Shown here piece by piece: positions 8,292-17,660 of a stretch of DNA of 64,000 bases (positions are counted from its first letter, which is position 1; each line of letters begins with the position of its first letter). This DNA comes from Silanimonas sp044377035 (GTDB lineage Bacteria > Pseudomonadota > Gammaproteobacteria > Xanthomonadales > Xanthomonadaceae): assembly GCF_044377035.1 (NCBI RefSeq), contig NZ_JBILJW010000010.1, positions 1-64,000 on the forward strand, read 5' to 3'. The translations under genes were made by a program, and so were the position numbers. The notes under the pieces were generated by a model. The model made no database searches, was not told the DNA's origin, and saw nothing but the letters and a program-made list of their open reading frames with translations.

Positions 8292-9296
8292 ATGAGCGAA
8301 GCCCCCGTGGCCGCGCGCGCGCCGCGCCGGCCGATGACCACCGCCGAACGCCGCGTGCTCGGCGCCGACTGGCCGGAACTCCCGGCCGAGGACGCCGCCG
8401 ACATCGAGGCCTTCCTGCGCCGCCACTGGGCGGAGACCGGGAGCGCGCGCGCCACCCAAGCGGCTTACCGCGGCGACCTTGTGCTGGCCGCGCGCTGGCT
8501 GGCCTCCCGGGGGCGTGGCGGCCTTCGCGCCGCGGCGCGCGCCGATCTGTTCGCCCTGCTGGAAATGCGTGCCGGCGCGGGCTATGCCGCCCGCAGCACG
8601 GCGCGACTGATGGCCGCGCTCCGCGCGTTCTTCGCCGATGCCCTGCGCCACCAACGCGTCCCGGCCGATCCGACCGCCTTGCTCGAACTGCCGGCCCTGC
8701 CGCGGTCGCTGCCCAAGGCATTGGCGGAGACGCAGGTGGAGGCCCTGATTCGGGCCCCGGACCTCGGCACGCCGGCAGGACTGGCGGAGCGCACCCTCCT
8801 CGAGCTGCTGTATGCCACCGGCTTGCGTGTTTCCGAACTGGTGGACCTGCCCACCTTGGCCGTGAACCTCCGCCAAGGCGTGCTGCGCGTGCGCGGCAAG
8901 GGCGGCAAGGAGCGGCTGGTGCCGATCGGGGCCGAAGCGCAGCACTGGCTGGAGCGCTACCTCGCCGAGGCCCGGCCCGCGCTGGCGCGTGGCGCGACCG
9001 AGCGCCGCGCCAACCCGACGGCGCTCTTCCTCGGCATGAACGGCGAGCCGTGGACGCGCCAGCAGTTCTGGGCGCGGCTGAAGGCCTTGGCCGCGCTGGC
9101 CGGCATCGACCCGGCAAAGGTCACGCCGCACGGCCTCCGGCACAGCTTCGCGACCCACCTGCTGAACCACGGCGCCGACCTGCGCGTGGTGCAGATGCTG
9201 CTCGGGCACAGCAGCCTTTCGACCACGCAGATCTACACCCATGTCGCCCGCGAGGGCCTGAAGCGCCTGCACGCCGCCCACCATCCGCGCGGTTGA
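8292..9296 (+). CDS. xerD: Site-specific tyrosine recombinase XerD
   Basis: 334-residue recombinase that, with XerC, resolves chromosome dimers at dif under FtsK control. The N-terminal SAM-like core-binding domain (about 35-125) precedes the catalytic domain. All catalytic residues are present: R179 (ATGLRVSEL), K203 (RGKGGKERLVP), H280 and R283 (TPHGLRHSFATHLL), H306 (LLGHSSLSTTQ) and Y315 (IYTHVA). The C-terminal part (NHGADLRVVQMLLGHS) is typical of XerD rather than XerC. The protein has about 30 extra N-terminal residues compared with E. coli XerD (298). A later start at the second Met (residue 15) would shorten this. Confidence 0.95.
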   Translation: MSEAPVAARAPRRPMTTAERRVLGADWPELPAEDAADIEAFLRRHWAETGSARATQAAYRGDLVLAARWLASRGRGGLRAAARADLFALLEMRAGAGYAARSTARLMAALRAFFADALRHQRVPADPTALLELPALPRSLPKALAETQVEALIRAPDLGTPAGLAERTLLELLYATGLRVSELVDLPTLAVNLRQGVLRVRGKGGKERLVPIGAEAQHWLERYLAEARPALARGATERRANPTALFLGMNGEPWTRQQFWARLKALAALAGIDPAKVTPHGLRHSFATHLLNHGADLRVVQMLLGHSSLSTTQIYTHVAREGLKRLHAAHHPRG

Positions 9297-9408
9297 GTGG
9301 GCGGGAACTCGGCACCGCGCTCACGGTCGGAGCCCGGGTGCTGTGATTCAATACGGCGCCTGAATCGCACCGCGGCGTCCGCCGCCCCCCTTTTTTCCTG
9401 GAACGCCC

Positions 9409-10215
9409 ATGCGCCGTCGCCTTGCCCCGCTGTCCGCTCTTGCCCTCTCGCTTGGCCTCGGCCTCTCGGCCTGCGCCCAGCCGGCGCCGTCGGTCCCCGC
9501 GCAGATCGACCCGGCACTGCCCCCGGGCACGGAAGCCGCGGTCCGCGCAACGATCGCCGGGGCACTTCCGGAAGCAGCCCTTCGTCGTCTGCGCCCGGCG
9601 CCGATCGCCGGCTTCACCGAAGCGGTGGTCGCCGGTCGCGTGTTCTACGTGAGCAATGACGGCCGCTACATCATCGATGGCGCGGTCATCGACATGCAGG
9701 AGCGCCGCAACATCGCCGAATCGGCGATGGACGACATCCGCGTCGAAGGCCTCAAGGCCATCCCGGCCTCGCAGCGCATCGTGTTCGCGCCGCGCGACCC
9801 GAAGTACACGGTGACGGTGTTCACCGACATCGACTGCGGCTATTGCCGGATGCTCCACCAGCACGTGGCCGAGTACAACGCGCTCGGCATCGCGGTGGAG
9901 TACCTGTTCTTCCCGCGCGCGGGCGAGGGCTCGGAGGGCTGGGCCAAGGCCGAGTCGGTGTGGTGCGCCACGGACCCGCGCCAGGCCATGACCGACGCCA
10001 AGGCCGGCAAGACGTTGCCGCCGGGCAACTGCGAGAACCCGGTCGCGGCGGAATACGCCCTCGGTCAGGACGTCGGTGTCAACGCCACGCCGGCGGTTTT
10101 CGCGGCCAACGGGGCCCAACTGGGCGGCTATCTCGAGCCGCAGCGCTTGCTGGCTGCCCTCGAGGCCAACGCGGCCGCCGAGGCCGCCGCGAAGACCGCC
10201 ACCGCCGCGCGCTGA
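9409..10215 (+). CDS. dsbC: DsbC-type thiol:disulfide interchange lipoprotein
   Basis: 268-residue periplasmic disulfide isomerase. The N-terminal dimerisation domain (about 50-115) contains GRVFYVSNDGRYIIDG, and a thioredoxin fold follows with active site C143-G-Y-C146 and a cis-Pro loop (NATPAVFA). A second Cys pair, C186 and C208, corresponds to the structural disulfide of DsbC. The signal peptide ends in LSAC with Cys22, a lipoprotein box, and residue +2 is Ala, so outer-membrane anchoring is expected. Classical DsbC is soluble, so this is a variant. The C-terminus is an Ala-rich tail. Confidence 0.88.
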   Translation: MRRRLAPLSALALSLGLGLSACAQPAPSVPAQIDPALPPGTEAAVRATIAGALPEAALRRLRPAPIAGFTEAVVAGRVFYVSNDGRYIIDGAVIDMQERRNIAESAMDDIRVEGLKAIPASQRIVFAPRDPKYTVTVFTDIDCGYCRMLHQHVAEYNALGIAVEYLFFPRAGEGSEGWAKAESVWCATDPRQAMTDAKAGKTLPPGNCENPVAAEYALGQDVGVNATPAVFAANGAQLGGYLEPQRLLAALEANAAAEAAAKTATAAR

Positions 10216-10228
10216 GGTCCGTCCCGCC

Positions 10229-10254
10229 GGCGCCTCGTCCCTTTGGGCGAGGTG
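10229..10254 (+). terminator. Hairpin between dsbC and purL
   Basis: GC-rich stem (CGCC-TCG-CCC against GGG-CGA-GGCG with bulges) around a TTT loop, 14 nt after the dsbC stop. It has no downstream T-run, so this is a weak terminator candidate. Confidence 0.3.
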
Positions 10255-10293
10255 GCGCGGCCGGGACCGGAGGGGCAGGGCAGGGGGCTTTGC

Positions 10294-10299
10294 TAGAAT
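10294..10299 (+). promoter_or_regulatory. -10-like element of purL
   Basis: TAGAAT, 32 nt before the purL ATG, in a G-rich context without a clear -35. No PurR-like palindrome is evident beside it. Confidence 0.4.
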
Positions 10300-10330
10300 T
10301 CGGGCCCCGCCTCGTCGGAACCGCTGGTCC

Positions 10331-13300
10331 ATGATCGTGCTCGAGGGCCTTCCGGCCCTTTCCGCCTTCCGCCTGCAACGCCTCCGGGCCGAGTGTCAGG
10401 CGATCCATCCCGCGGTCGAGGTGCTGGGCACCCACCACGTCTACCTGATCCAGCCCCGCGACGGCGCCGCCGTCGACACCGGGGCGGTCGGGGCCATCCT
10501 GGAAGGCTGCATCGCCACCACGCCGACGCCGACCGGAGCGGTCAGCCGCTACGTGGTGCCGCGTCTCGGCACCCTGTCGCCGTGGGCCAGCAAGGCCGGC
10601 GAGATCCTGCGCGGTGCCGGGCACGCCATCGCCCGCGTCGAGCGCGGCCTTCGCATCGACGTCGCGAACTGGCCGGCCGATGCGGAGACGGCGAAGCGCC
10701 TTGCTCGCGTGCTGCACGACCCGATGACGCAGTCGATCGTCGTTTCGATCGACGAGGCCGCCGCGCTGTTCCGCGTGCCGGCGAAGGGCGCCGTCGAGCA
10801 CATCGCGCCGGCCGATCTTCCCGCTGCCAACGGCCGCCTCGGCCTCGCGCTCTCCGAAGACGAGATCGCCTACCTGCAGGAGGCCTACACCCAGCTGGGC
10901 CGTCCGGCGACGGACGCCGAGCTGATGATGTTCGCGCAGGCGAATTCCGAGCACTGCCGGCACAAGATCTTCAACGCCAGCTGGACCATCGACGGCGAGG
11001 AACAGGCGCACTCGCTGTTCAAGATGATCAAGGCGACGCACGCCGCGACGCCGCAGTTCACGCTGACCGCCTACGCCGACAACGCGGCCGTGGTCGAAGG
11101 CCACCCGGGCCGCCGCTTCCGCCCCGACCTCGCCAGCGGCGAGTACGTGGCCGAGCCGGTCGCCGACAGCGCGTACTGCATCAAGGTCGAGACCCACAAC
11201 CACCCGACGGCGATCTCGCCCTTCCCGGGCGCCTCCACCGGCGCCGGCGGCGAGATCCGCGACGAGGGCGCCACCGGCCGCGGCGGCAAGCCCAAGGCCG
11301 GCCTGACCGGCTTCACCGTGTCGCACCTGCGCATCCCCGGTGCGCCGCAGCCCTGGGAGCAGCCTCGCGCGCTGAACCCGCGCATGGCCCCGGCCTTCGA
11401 GATCATGCGCGACGGCCCGCTGGGCGCCGCGGCCTTCAACAACGAATTCGGCCGCCCGGCGCTGTCGGGCTACTTCCGCAGCTTCGAGCTGCCGACGGAA
11501 ACGCCCGGCCTCGTCCGCGCCTACGACAAGCCGATCATGCTGGCTGGCGGCCTCGGCGCCATCGACCGCGGGCAGGTGAAGAAGCTCGGCCTGCGCGACG
11601 GCGACCTCGTCATCGTGATCGGCGGCCCGGCGATGCTGATCGGCCTTGGCGGCGGTGCCGCCAGCTCGCTGGCCTCGGGCCAGAGCAGCGAAGACCTCGA
11701 TTTCGCTTCCGTGCAGCGCGACAACCCGGAGATGGAGCGCCGCGTGCAGGAGGTCATCGACCGCTGCGTGGCGCTGGGCGCCGGCAACCCCATCCGCGCC
11801 TTCCACGACGTGGGTGCGGGCGGGCTCTCGAACGCGATCCCCGAGCTGTTGCACGACGCCGGCCTGGGCGGCCGCATCGCCATGGCGAAGATCCCCAGCG
11901 ACGATCCGTCGCTGTCGCCGATGCAGCTGTGGTGCAACGAGTCGCAGGAGCGCTACGTGCTCGGCATCGCGCCGGAGCACCTCGCAGACTTCGACGCGAT
12001 CTGCGCGCGCGAGCGCTGCCTGTATGCCGCGGTCGGCGTGGCCACGAACGACGAGGTGCTGGTGCTGGAAGCGCCGGACGGCTCGCGCCCCATCGATCTT
12101 CCGATGAACGTGCTGTTCGGCAAGGCGCCGAAGATGCACCGCGACACCGCGCACGTGGCGCCGACCCGCTGGCCGAAGCTGGACACCGCCGCGCTCGACC
12201 TGCGCGAGGCCGGCCTGCGCGTGCTCGCGCACCCGACGGTGGCCAGCAAGAGCTTCCTCATCACCATCGGCGACCGCAGCGTCGGCGGCCTGACCGCCCG
12301 CGACCAGATGGTCGGCCCCTGGCAGCTGCCGGTGGCCGACGTCGCCATCACGCTCACCGATTTCCACGGCTTTGCTGGCGAAGCCATGGCGATGGGCGAG
12401 CGCACGCCGCTGGCGCTGATCGATGCCAAGGCCTCCGCGCGCATGGCGGTCGGCGAAGCCATCACGAATCTTGTTGCGGCCCCCATCGGTGCGCTGGAGG
12501 AAGTGAAGCTCTCGGCCAACTGGATGGCGGCCTGCTCGCACCCCGGTGAGGACGCTGCGCTGTTCGATGCGGTGAAGGCCGTCGGCCTCGAGCTCTGCCC
12601 CGAACTCGATCTGTCGATCCCGGTTGGCAAGGACTCGCTGTCGATGCAGGCGCAGTACGCCGTCGATGGCAGCCCGGAGAAGTCTGTTTCGCCGGTCTCG
12701 CTGATCATCACCGCCTTCGCCCGCGTGGCGGACGTGCGCGCGCAGCTCACGCCCGATTTGAAGCGCGGCGTCGACTCGGAGCTGTGGCTGATCGGGCTCG
12801 GTGCGGGCAAGAAGCGTCTCGGCGGTTCGATCCTCGCCCAGTGCTACAACGCCTTCGGTGGCGCCGCGCCCGACCTCGACGACCCGCAGCGCCTCAAGGA
12901 TTTCGTTGCGCTGATCGGCGAGGCGCGCGAGGACAAGCTGCTCCTCGCGTACCACGACCGCAGCGATGGCGGTGCTTTCGCCACGCTGTGCGAGATGGCC
13001 TTCGCCGGCCACCTGGGCCTCGATATCGCGCTCGACGGCTGGGGCGACGATCCGTTCCGCACGCTGTTCGCCGAGGAGCTTGGCGCGGTGGTGCAGGTGG
13101 CGGTCGAGGACCGCGCGGCCTTCGCCGACCTCGTCGAGCGCCACGGCCTCACCGAATGCGCGCAGCGCGTCGGCAAGCCCGTCAGCGCCCCGCGCGTGCG
13201 CGTCAGCGACGAAGGCAAGGCGCTGGCCGAATGGTCGTGGACCGAACTCTTCGAGGCCTGGTGGGCGACCAGCCATGCCATGCAGCAGCGCCGCGACGAT

Positions 13301-14182
13301 CCCGCCTGCGCCGATGACGAGAAAGAGGCCCGCCGCCGCTTCGACGACGCCGGCCTGAATCCGAAGCTCAGCTTCGAGCCGCAGGACGACATCGCCGCGC
13401 CGTTCATCAACACGGGTGTGCGCCCGCGCGTGGCGATCGTGCGCGAGCAGGGCGTCAACGGCCAGATCGAAATGGCCGCCGCCTTCGACCGCGCCGGCTT
13501 CACGGCGGTCGACGTGCACATGAGCGACCTGATCGAAGGCCGCGTGCGCCTCGACGGCTTCAAGGGCCTCGCGGCCTGCGGCGGCTTCAGCTACGGCGAC
13601 GTGCTCGGTGCGGGCCGCGGCTGGGCCACCTCGATCCTCACCCGCGATGCGCTTCGCGAGCAGTTCGCCACGTTCTTCGCACGGCCGGACAGCTTCAGCC
13701 TCGGCGTCTGCAACGGCTGCCAGATGCTGGCGCAGCTCAAGGACCTCGTGCCGGGCGCCGAGCACTGGCCGCGCTTCGTTCGAAACTTGAGCGAGCAGTA
13801 CGAGGCCCGCGTGGCCCAGGTGCTCGTCGAGGACTCGCCCTCGGTGCTGCTGAAAGGCATGGCCGGCTCGCGCATCCCGATCGTCGTTTCGCACGGCGAG
13901 GGCCGCGCGCGCTTCAGCGACGACGCTCACCGCGCCGCCGCCGCGGTGGCGATGCGCTACGTGGATGGCGAGGGCCGTGTCACCCAGGCCTTCCCGGCGA
14001 ACCCGAACGGCTCGCCCGACGGCATCGCCGGCCTCACCTCACGCGATGGCCGCGCCACGCTGATGATGCCGCACCCGGAACGCGTGTTCCGCACCGTGCA
14101 GCTGAGCTGGGCGCCGGCGGGTTGGGGCGAGGATTCGCCGTGGCTGCGGCTGTTCCGCAACGCGCGGGCCTTCGTCGCCTGA
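10331..14182 (+). CDS. purL: Phosphoribosylformylglycinamidine synthase
   Basis: 1283-residue single-chain FGAM synthase, catalysing the ATP- and glutamine-dependent fourth step of purine synthesis. It is the large proteobacterial form (E. coli 1295). The FGAM synthetase core holds the hallmark ANSEHCRHKIFNA near residue 205 and THNHPTAISPFPGASTGAGG near residue 290. The C-terminal glutamine amidotransferase domain has nucleophile C1127 (GVCNGCQM) and the H1248/E1250 dyad (PHPERVFR). The ATG at 10331 gives MIVLEGLPALSAFR, the expected N-terminus. A -10-like TAGAAT lies 32 nt upstream. Confidence 0.97.
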   Translation: MIVLEGLPALSAFRLQRLRAECQAIHPAVEVLGTHHVYLIQPRDGAAVDTGAVGAILEGCIATTPTPTGAVSRYVVPRLGTLSPWASKAGEILRGAGHAIARVERGLRIDVANWPADAETAKRLARVLHDPMTQSIVVSIDEAAALFRVPAKGAVEHIAPADLPAANGRLGLALSEDEIAYLQEAYTQLGRPATDAELMMFAQANSEHCRHKIFNASWTIDGEEQAHSLFKMIKATHAATPQFTLTAYADNAAVVEGHPGRRFRPDLASGEYVAEPVADSAYCIKVETHNHPTAISPFPGASTGAGGEIRDEGATGRGGKPKAGLTGFTVSHLRIPGAPQPWEQPRALNPRMAPAFEIMRDGPLGAAAFNNEFGRPALSGYFRSFELPTETPGLVRAYDKPIMLAGGLGAIDRGQVKKLGLRDGDLVIVIGGPAMLIGLGGGAASSLASGQSSEDLDFASVQRDNPEMERRVQEVIDRCVALGAGNPIRAFHDVGAGGLSNAIPELLHDAGLGGRIAMAKIPSDDPSLSPMQLWCNESQERYVLGIAPEHLADFDAICARERCLYAAVGVATNDEVLVLEAPDGSRPIDLPMNVLFGKAPKMHRDTAHVAPTRWPKLDTAALDLREAGLRVLAHPTVASKSFLITIGDRSVGGLTARDQMVGPWQLPVADVAITLTDFHGFAGEAMAMGERTPLALIDAKASARMAVGEAITNLVAAPIGALEEVKLSANWMAACSHPGEDAALFDAVKAVGLELCPELDLSIPVGKDSLSMQAQYAVDGSPEKSVSPVSLIITAFARVADVRAQLTPDLKRGVDSELWLIGLGAGKKRLGGSILAQCYNAFGGAAPDLDDPQRLKDFVALIGEAREDKLLLAYHDRSDGGAFATLCEMAFAGHLGLDIALDGWGDDPFRTLFAEELGAVVQVAVEDRAAFADLVERHGLTECAQRVGKPVSAPRVRVSDEGKALAEWSWTELFEAWWATSHAMQQRRDDPACADDEKEARRRFDDAGLNPKLSFEPQDDIAAPFINTGVRPRVAIVREQGVNGQIEMAAAFDRAGFTAVDVHMSDLIEGRVRLDGFKGLAACGGFSYGDVLGAGRGWATSILTRDALREQFATFFARPDSFSLGVCNGCQMLAQLKDLVPGAEHWPRFVRNLSEQYEARVAQVLVEDSPSVLLKGMAGSRIPIVVSHGEGRARFSDDAHRAAAAVAMRYVDGEGRVTQAFPANPNGSPDGIAGLTSRDGRATLMMPHPERVFRTVQLSWAPAGWGEDSPWLRLFRNARAFVA

Positions 14183-14241
14183 GGTCTCGGGGCGAGGCGC
14201 GGGCCGCGAACGCGGTCACTCGCCCCTGATACGCTTGGGCG

Positions 14242-15969
14242 ATGCCTGATACCGACGCCCTCGCCCCCCTCGACAGCGGCCTCGACACCGACCTCGATGC
14301 CCGCATCGCCGCGGCCCTCGTGGCCCGCGGCCGCCTGAAGGACGCCGATCTCGTCCGCGCCGAGCGCCTGCGCGCCGAAACCGGCGGCGCACTGCCGGGC
14401 CTGCTGGTGAAGCTCGGCATGGTCTCCGAGCGCGACATGGCCGACACGCTCGGCGATGTGCTCGGCCTGCCGCTGATGGCGGCGAAGGACTGCCCGGACG
14501 CTCCGCCGGCCGGCGTGGCCCTGGCGATCAAGTTCCTGAAGCACCACGCGATCTGCCCGGTGGGCGAGGACGAACACAGCGTCACCGTCCTCTGCGCCGA
14601 TCCCCAAGACGCCTACCTCGCCGATGCCGTTCGCCTGGCCACCGGCCGCGAAGTGAAGCTCGCCGTCGGCCTGCGCTCGGAGATCAGCGACCTCGTCGAG
14701 CGCTACTACGGCCAGGGCCGGAGCGCGCTCGGCAGCATCGTCGAGGACGTCGGCGAAGAATCGCGCGAAGAGGACGACGTCGAGCACCTGCGCGACCTCG
14801 CTTCCGAGGCGCCGGTGATCCGCCTCGTGAACCTGCTGATCCAGCGCGCGGTCGAGACGCGCGCGTCGGACATCCACATCGAGCCCTTCGAAACGCGGCT
14901 GAAGGTGCGCTACCGCATCGACGGCGTGCTGATCGATGCCGAGAGCCCGCCGGCTGCACTGACTGCAGCAGTGATCTCGCGCATCAAGATCATGGCCAAG
15001 CTCAACATCGCCGAGCGCCGGCTGCCGCAGGACGGCCGCATCATGGTGCGCGTGCAGGGCAAGGAGCTCGACCTCCGCGTCAGCACCGTGCCGACGCAGC
15101 ATGGCGAGAGCGTGGTGATGCGTTTGCTCGACCGCGAGTCGGTGGTGTTCGACTTCCACCAGCTCGGCTTCACCGACGAGTTCCTGCCGCAGTTCATGCG
15201 CGTTCTCGACCAGCCGCACGGCATCCTGCTGGTCACCGGCCCCACGGGTTCAGGCAAGACCACGACGCTCTACACCGCGCTGTCGAAGCTCAACACCGAC
15301 GACGTCAAGATCATCACCGTCGAGGATCCGGTCGAGTACCAGATCGAGGGCATCAACCAGATCCAGGCCAAGGCGCAGATCGGCCTCGACTTCGCGACGG
15401 CGCTGCGCAGCATCGTCCGCCAGGACCCGGACATCATCATGATCGGCGAAATGCGTGATCTGGAAACCGCGAAGATCGCGATCCAGTCCGCGCTCACCGG
15501 CCACTTGGTGCTCAGCACCCTGCACACCAACAGCGCGGCGGGCGGCGTCACCCGCCTGCTCGACATGGGCGTCGAGGACTACCTGCTCACCTCGACGATC
15601 AACGGCATCCTCGGCCAGCGCCTGGTGCGTCGCCTCGAGCCGACCCACGCCGAGCGCTACGAAGCGAGTGCCGAGGAGATCGAGAAGTTCGGCCTGCGCC
15701 GTTTGCAGCCGGAGGGGACGATACACCTGTACCGCCCGAAGCCTTCCGCGCTCACCCCGACGGGCTACCTCGGCCGCACGACGATCATGGAGTTCCTCGT
15801 TGTCGACGACGCCATCCGCAAGCTGGTGATGCAGCACGCCACGAGTGTGGAGATCGAGCGCGAGGCCCGCGCCCGCGGCATGCGCACGATGTACGAGGAC
15901 GGCCTCGCGAAGGCCCTCGCCGGCCAGACGACCATCGAGGAAGTGTTGCGCGTGACGGAAGAGGCGTGA
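14242..15969 (+). CDS. gspE: Type II secretion ATPase GspE (lacks the zinc tetracysteine motif)
   Basis: 575-residue cytoplasmic traffic ATPase that powers pseudopilus assembly. It has an N-terminal T2SSE_N/MshEN-like domain (about 20-165), Walker A GPTGSGKT at 333-340, Asp box and Walker B IIMIGEMRD near 400, and a His box around 425. Most GspE proteins carry two CxxC pairs between the ATPase core and a TGYxGR segment. Here that stretch (RLVRRLEPTHAERY ... PTGYLGRTTIMEF) contains no cysteine, so the zinc site is absent. First gene of the gsp operon. A GTG-started gspF follows after 4 nt. Confidence 0.94.
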   Translation: MPDTDALAPLDSGLDTDLDARIAAALVARGRLKDADLVRAERLRAETGGALPGLLVKLGMVSERDMADTLGDVLGLPLMAAKDCPDAPPAGVALAIKFLKHHAICPVGEDEHSVTVLCADPQDAYLADAVRLATGREVKLAVGLRSEISDLVERYYGQGRSALGSIVEDVGEESREEDDVEHLRDLASEAPVIRLVNLLIQRAVETRASDIHIEPFETRLKVRYRIDGVLIDAESPPAALTAAVISRIKIMAKLNIAERRLPQDGRIMVRVQGKELDLRVSTVPTQHGESVVMRLLDRESVVFDFHQLGFTDEFLPQFMRVLDQPHGILLVTGPTGSGKTTTLYTALSKLNTDDVKIITVEDPVEYQIEGINQIQAKAQIGLDFATALRSIVRQDPDIIMIGEMRDLETAKIAIQSALTGHLVLSTLHTNSAAGGVTRLLDMGVEDYLLTSTINGILGQRLVRRLEPTHAERYEASAEEIEKFGLRRLQPEGTIHLYRPKPSALTPTGYLGRTTIMEFLVVDDAIRKLVMQHATSVEIEREARARGMRTMYEDGLAKALAGQTTIEEVLRVTEEA

Positions 15970-15973
15970 TCGC

Positions 15974-17197
15974 GTGGCGCTGTTCCGCTACAAGGCCCTG
16001 AGCGCCGCCGGCGAAGCCCTCGCCGGCACGATGGAGGCTGTGCGCGCCGAGGACGTCGTCGCGCGCCTGCAGGAGCAGGGCCATCTGCCGCTCGACGTCG
16101 GCACCTCGCTGGACGAGGGCGCGGGGGCTGGCTTTGCGGCGCTGTTCCGCAAGAAAGCGCTCGACGAGGCGGCGGTGCTGCAGTTCACCCAGCAGCTGGC
16201 GACACTGCTCGGCGCTGGTCAGGCGTTGGATCGCGCGCTGGGCACCTTGCTGGATCTTCCGGATAACCCGCAGAGCCGCCGCGTGATCGAGCGCATTCGC
16301 GACGCCGTGCGCGGCGGCCTGCCGCTCTCGGCCGCCCTCGAGCAGCAGCACGGTCTGTTCTCGCGGCTGTACGTGAACCTCGTGCGCGCGGGTGAAGCGG
16401 GCGGTGGCCTGCAGGTGGCCCTGCTGCGCCTCGGCGAGTACCTCGAGCGTGCGGCGGCCCTGAAGGCGCAGGTGATCTCGGCGTTGATCTATCCGATCCT
16501 GCTGCTGGTGATGGTGCTGGCGGTCTGCGCGCTGCTGCTCGGCGTCGTCGTGCCGCAGTTCAACGACCTGCTGGCCAGCACCGACGTCACCCTGCCCTGG
16601 TACACGCAGTTGGTCCTCGGAAGCGGCATGTTCGTCCGTACCTACGGCCTCTACCTGTTCATCGCCGGCGCGGTGGCGCTGCTGTTGGCGGTGCGCCACT
16701 TCCGCCAGCCCGAGCCGCGCGCCCGGCTCGACGCCTGGCTGCTCGGCCGCCCGCGGATCGGCGAGCTGCTCGCGCGCTACGAAACAGCGCGCTTCGCCCG
16801 CACGCTCGGCACGCTGCTGGGCAACGGCGTGCCTTTGCTGAATGGCTTGGGCATCGCCCGGCAGGTGATGGACAACCGGGCGCTCGGCGCCGCGTTGGAG
16901 CGCGCCACCGACGAGGTGAAGACCGGCCAGGGGCTGGCTTTCGCACTGTCGCGGACGAAACTCTTTCCCCGCCTCGCGGTCCAGATGGTGCAGGTGGGCG
17001 AGGAATCCGGCGAACTGGGCGCGATGCTGCTGAAGGTGGCCGACACCTTCGACGCGGAAACCCAGCGCGCCATCCAGCGGGCCTTGGCCGCGCTGGTGCC
17101 CTTCATCACCGTGCTGATGGCGCTGTTGGTCGGCGTCGTGATCATGGCCGTGCTGGTCCCGATCTACCAACTCACGAGTTCCGCAGGAGTGTTGTGA
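15974..17197 (+). CDS. gspF: Type II secretion inner-membrane platform protein GspF
   Basis: 407-residue polytopic protein of the T2SS assembly platform that contacts GspE and GspL. Two homologous cytoplasmic T2SSF domains (about 70-195 and 270-395) each precede membrane segments: one near 170-192, one near 220-240 and one at the C-terminus (about 373-395). The N-terminus LFRYKALSAAGEALAGTMEA is characteristic. It starts with GTG 4 nt after the gspE stop. Confidence 0.95.
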   Translation: MALFRYKALSAAGEALAGTMEAVRAEDVVARLQEQGHLPLDVGTSLDEGAGAGFAALFRKKALDEAAVLQFTQQLATLLGAGQALDRALGTLLDLPDNPQSRRVIERIRDAVRGGLPLSAALEQQHGLFSRLYVNLVRAGEAGGGLQVALLRLGEYLERAAALKAQVISALIYPILLLVMVLAVCALLLGVVVPQFNDLLASTDVTLPWYTQLVLGSGMFVRTYGLYLFIAGAVALLLAVRHFRQPEPRARLDAWLLGRPRIGELLARYETARFARTLGTLLGNGVPLLNGLGIARQVMDNRALGAALERATDEVKTGQGLAFALSRTKLFPRLAVQMVQVGEESGELGAMLLKVADTFDAETQRAIQRALAALVPFITVLMALLVGVVIMAVLVPIYQLTSSAGVL

Positions 17198-17622
17198 TGC
17201 GCAAGACGTCCCCCGGCTTCGCCGCCCGTTCGCAGTCGGGCTTCAGCCTGATGGAGATCCTGATTGTCGTCGGCATCATCGCCGCGATCATGGCGTTCGC
17301 GGCCAGCCAGATCTTCGGCGGCAAGGACCAGGCCAACGTGCGCCTGACCGAGACGCAGCTGGAATCGCTGGCGGCCAAGGTCGAGCAGTACCGGATGGAC
17401 ACCGGACAGATCCCGTCCTCGCTGGACGCGCTGGTGACCAACCCCGGCGCCAGCGGCTGGCTCGGCCCCTACGTGCGCAAGGCTGAAGACCTGCAGGACG
17501 CCTGGCGCCGCCCGGTTCAGATCCGCACGCCCGGCGCGAACGGCGAGTTCGAGCTGGTGAGCCTCGGCAGCGATGGCAAGCCCGGCGGCGAAAGCACCGC
17601 CGCCGACATCGTCAAGCCCTGA
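17197..17622 (+). CDS. gspG: Major pseudopilin GspG
   Basis: 141-residue precursor of the main pseudopilus subunit. The prepilin peptidase site is SG/FSLMEIL, cleaved after G15, with the conserved Glu at +5 and a hydrophobic helix to about residue 38. The C-terminal calcium-binding loop typical of GspG (LGSDGKPGGE ... ADI) is present. The ATG at 17197 has AGGAG 7 nt upstream; a GTG 3 nt earlier is in frame but less well placed. The start overlaps the gspF stop by one base. Confidence 0.95.
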   Translation: MRKTSPGFAARSQSGFSLMEILIVVGIIAAIMAFAASQIFGGKDQANVRLTETQLESLAAKVEQYRMDTGQIPSSLDALVTNPGASGWLGPYVRKAEDLQDAWRRPVQIRTPGANGEFELVSLGSDGKPGGESTAADIVKP

Positions 17623-17660
17623 GGCGGGCGGACGTCGCGTGATCCGATGAAGGCCTACGG

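Noticed and set aside
10079..13930. 1283-residue open frame on the minus strand across purL
   Set aside because: It mirrors the purL codon pattern; high-GC third positions keep the antisense frame open. The sequence is His/Arg/Asp low-complexity without any domain motif, while purL on the plus strand has full catalytic sites.
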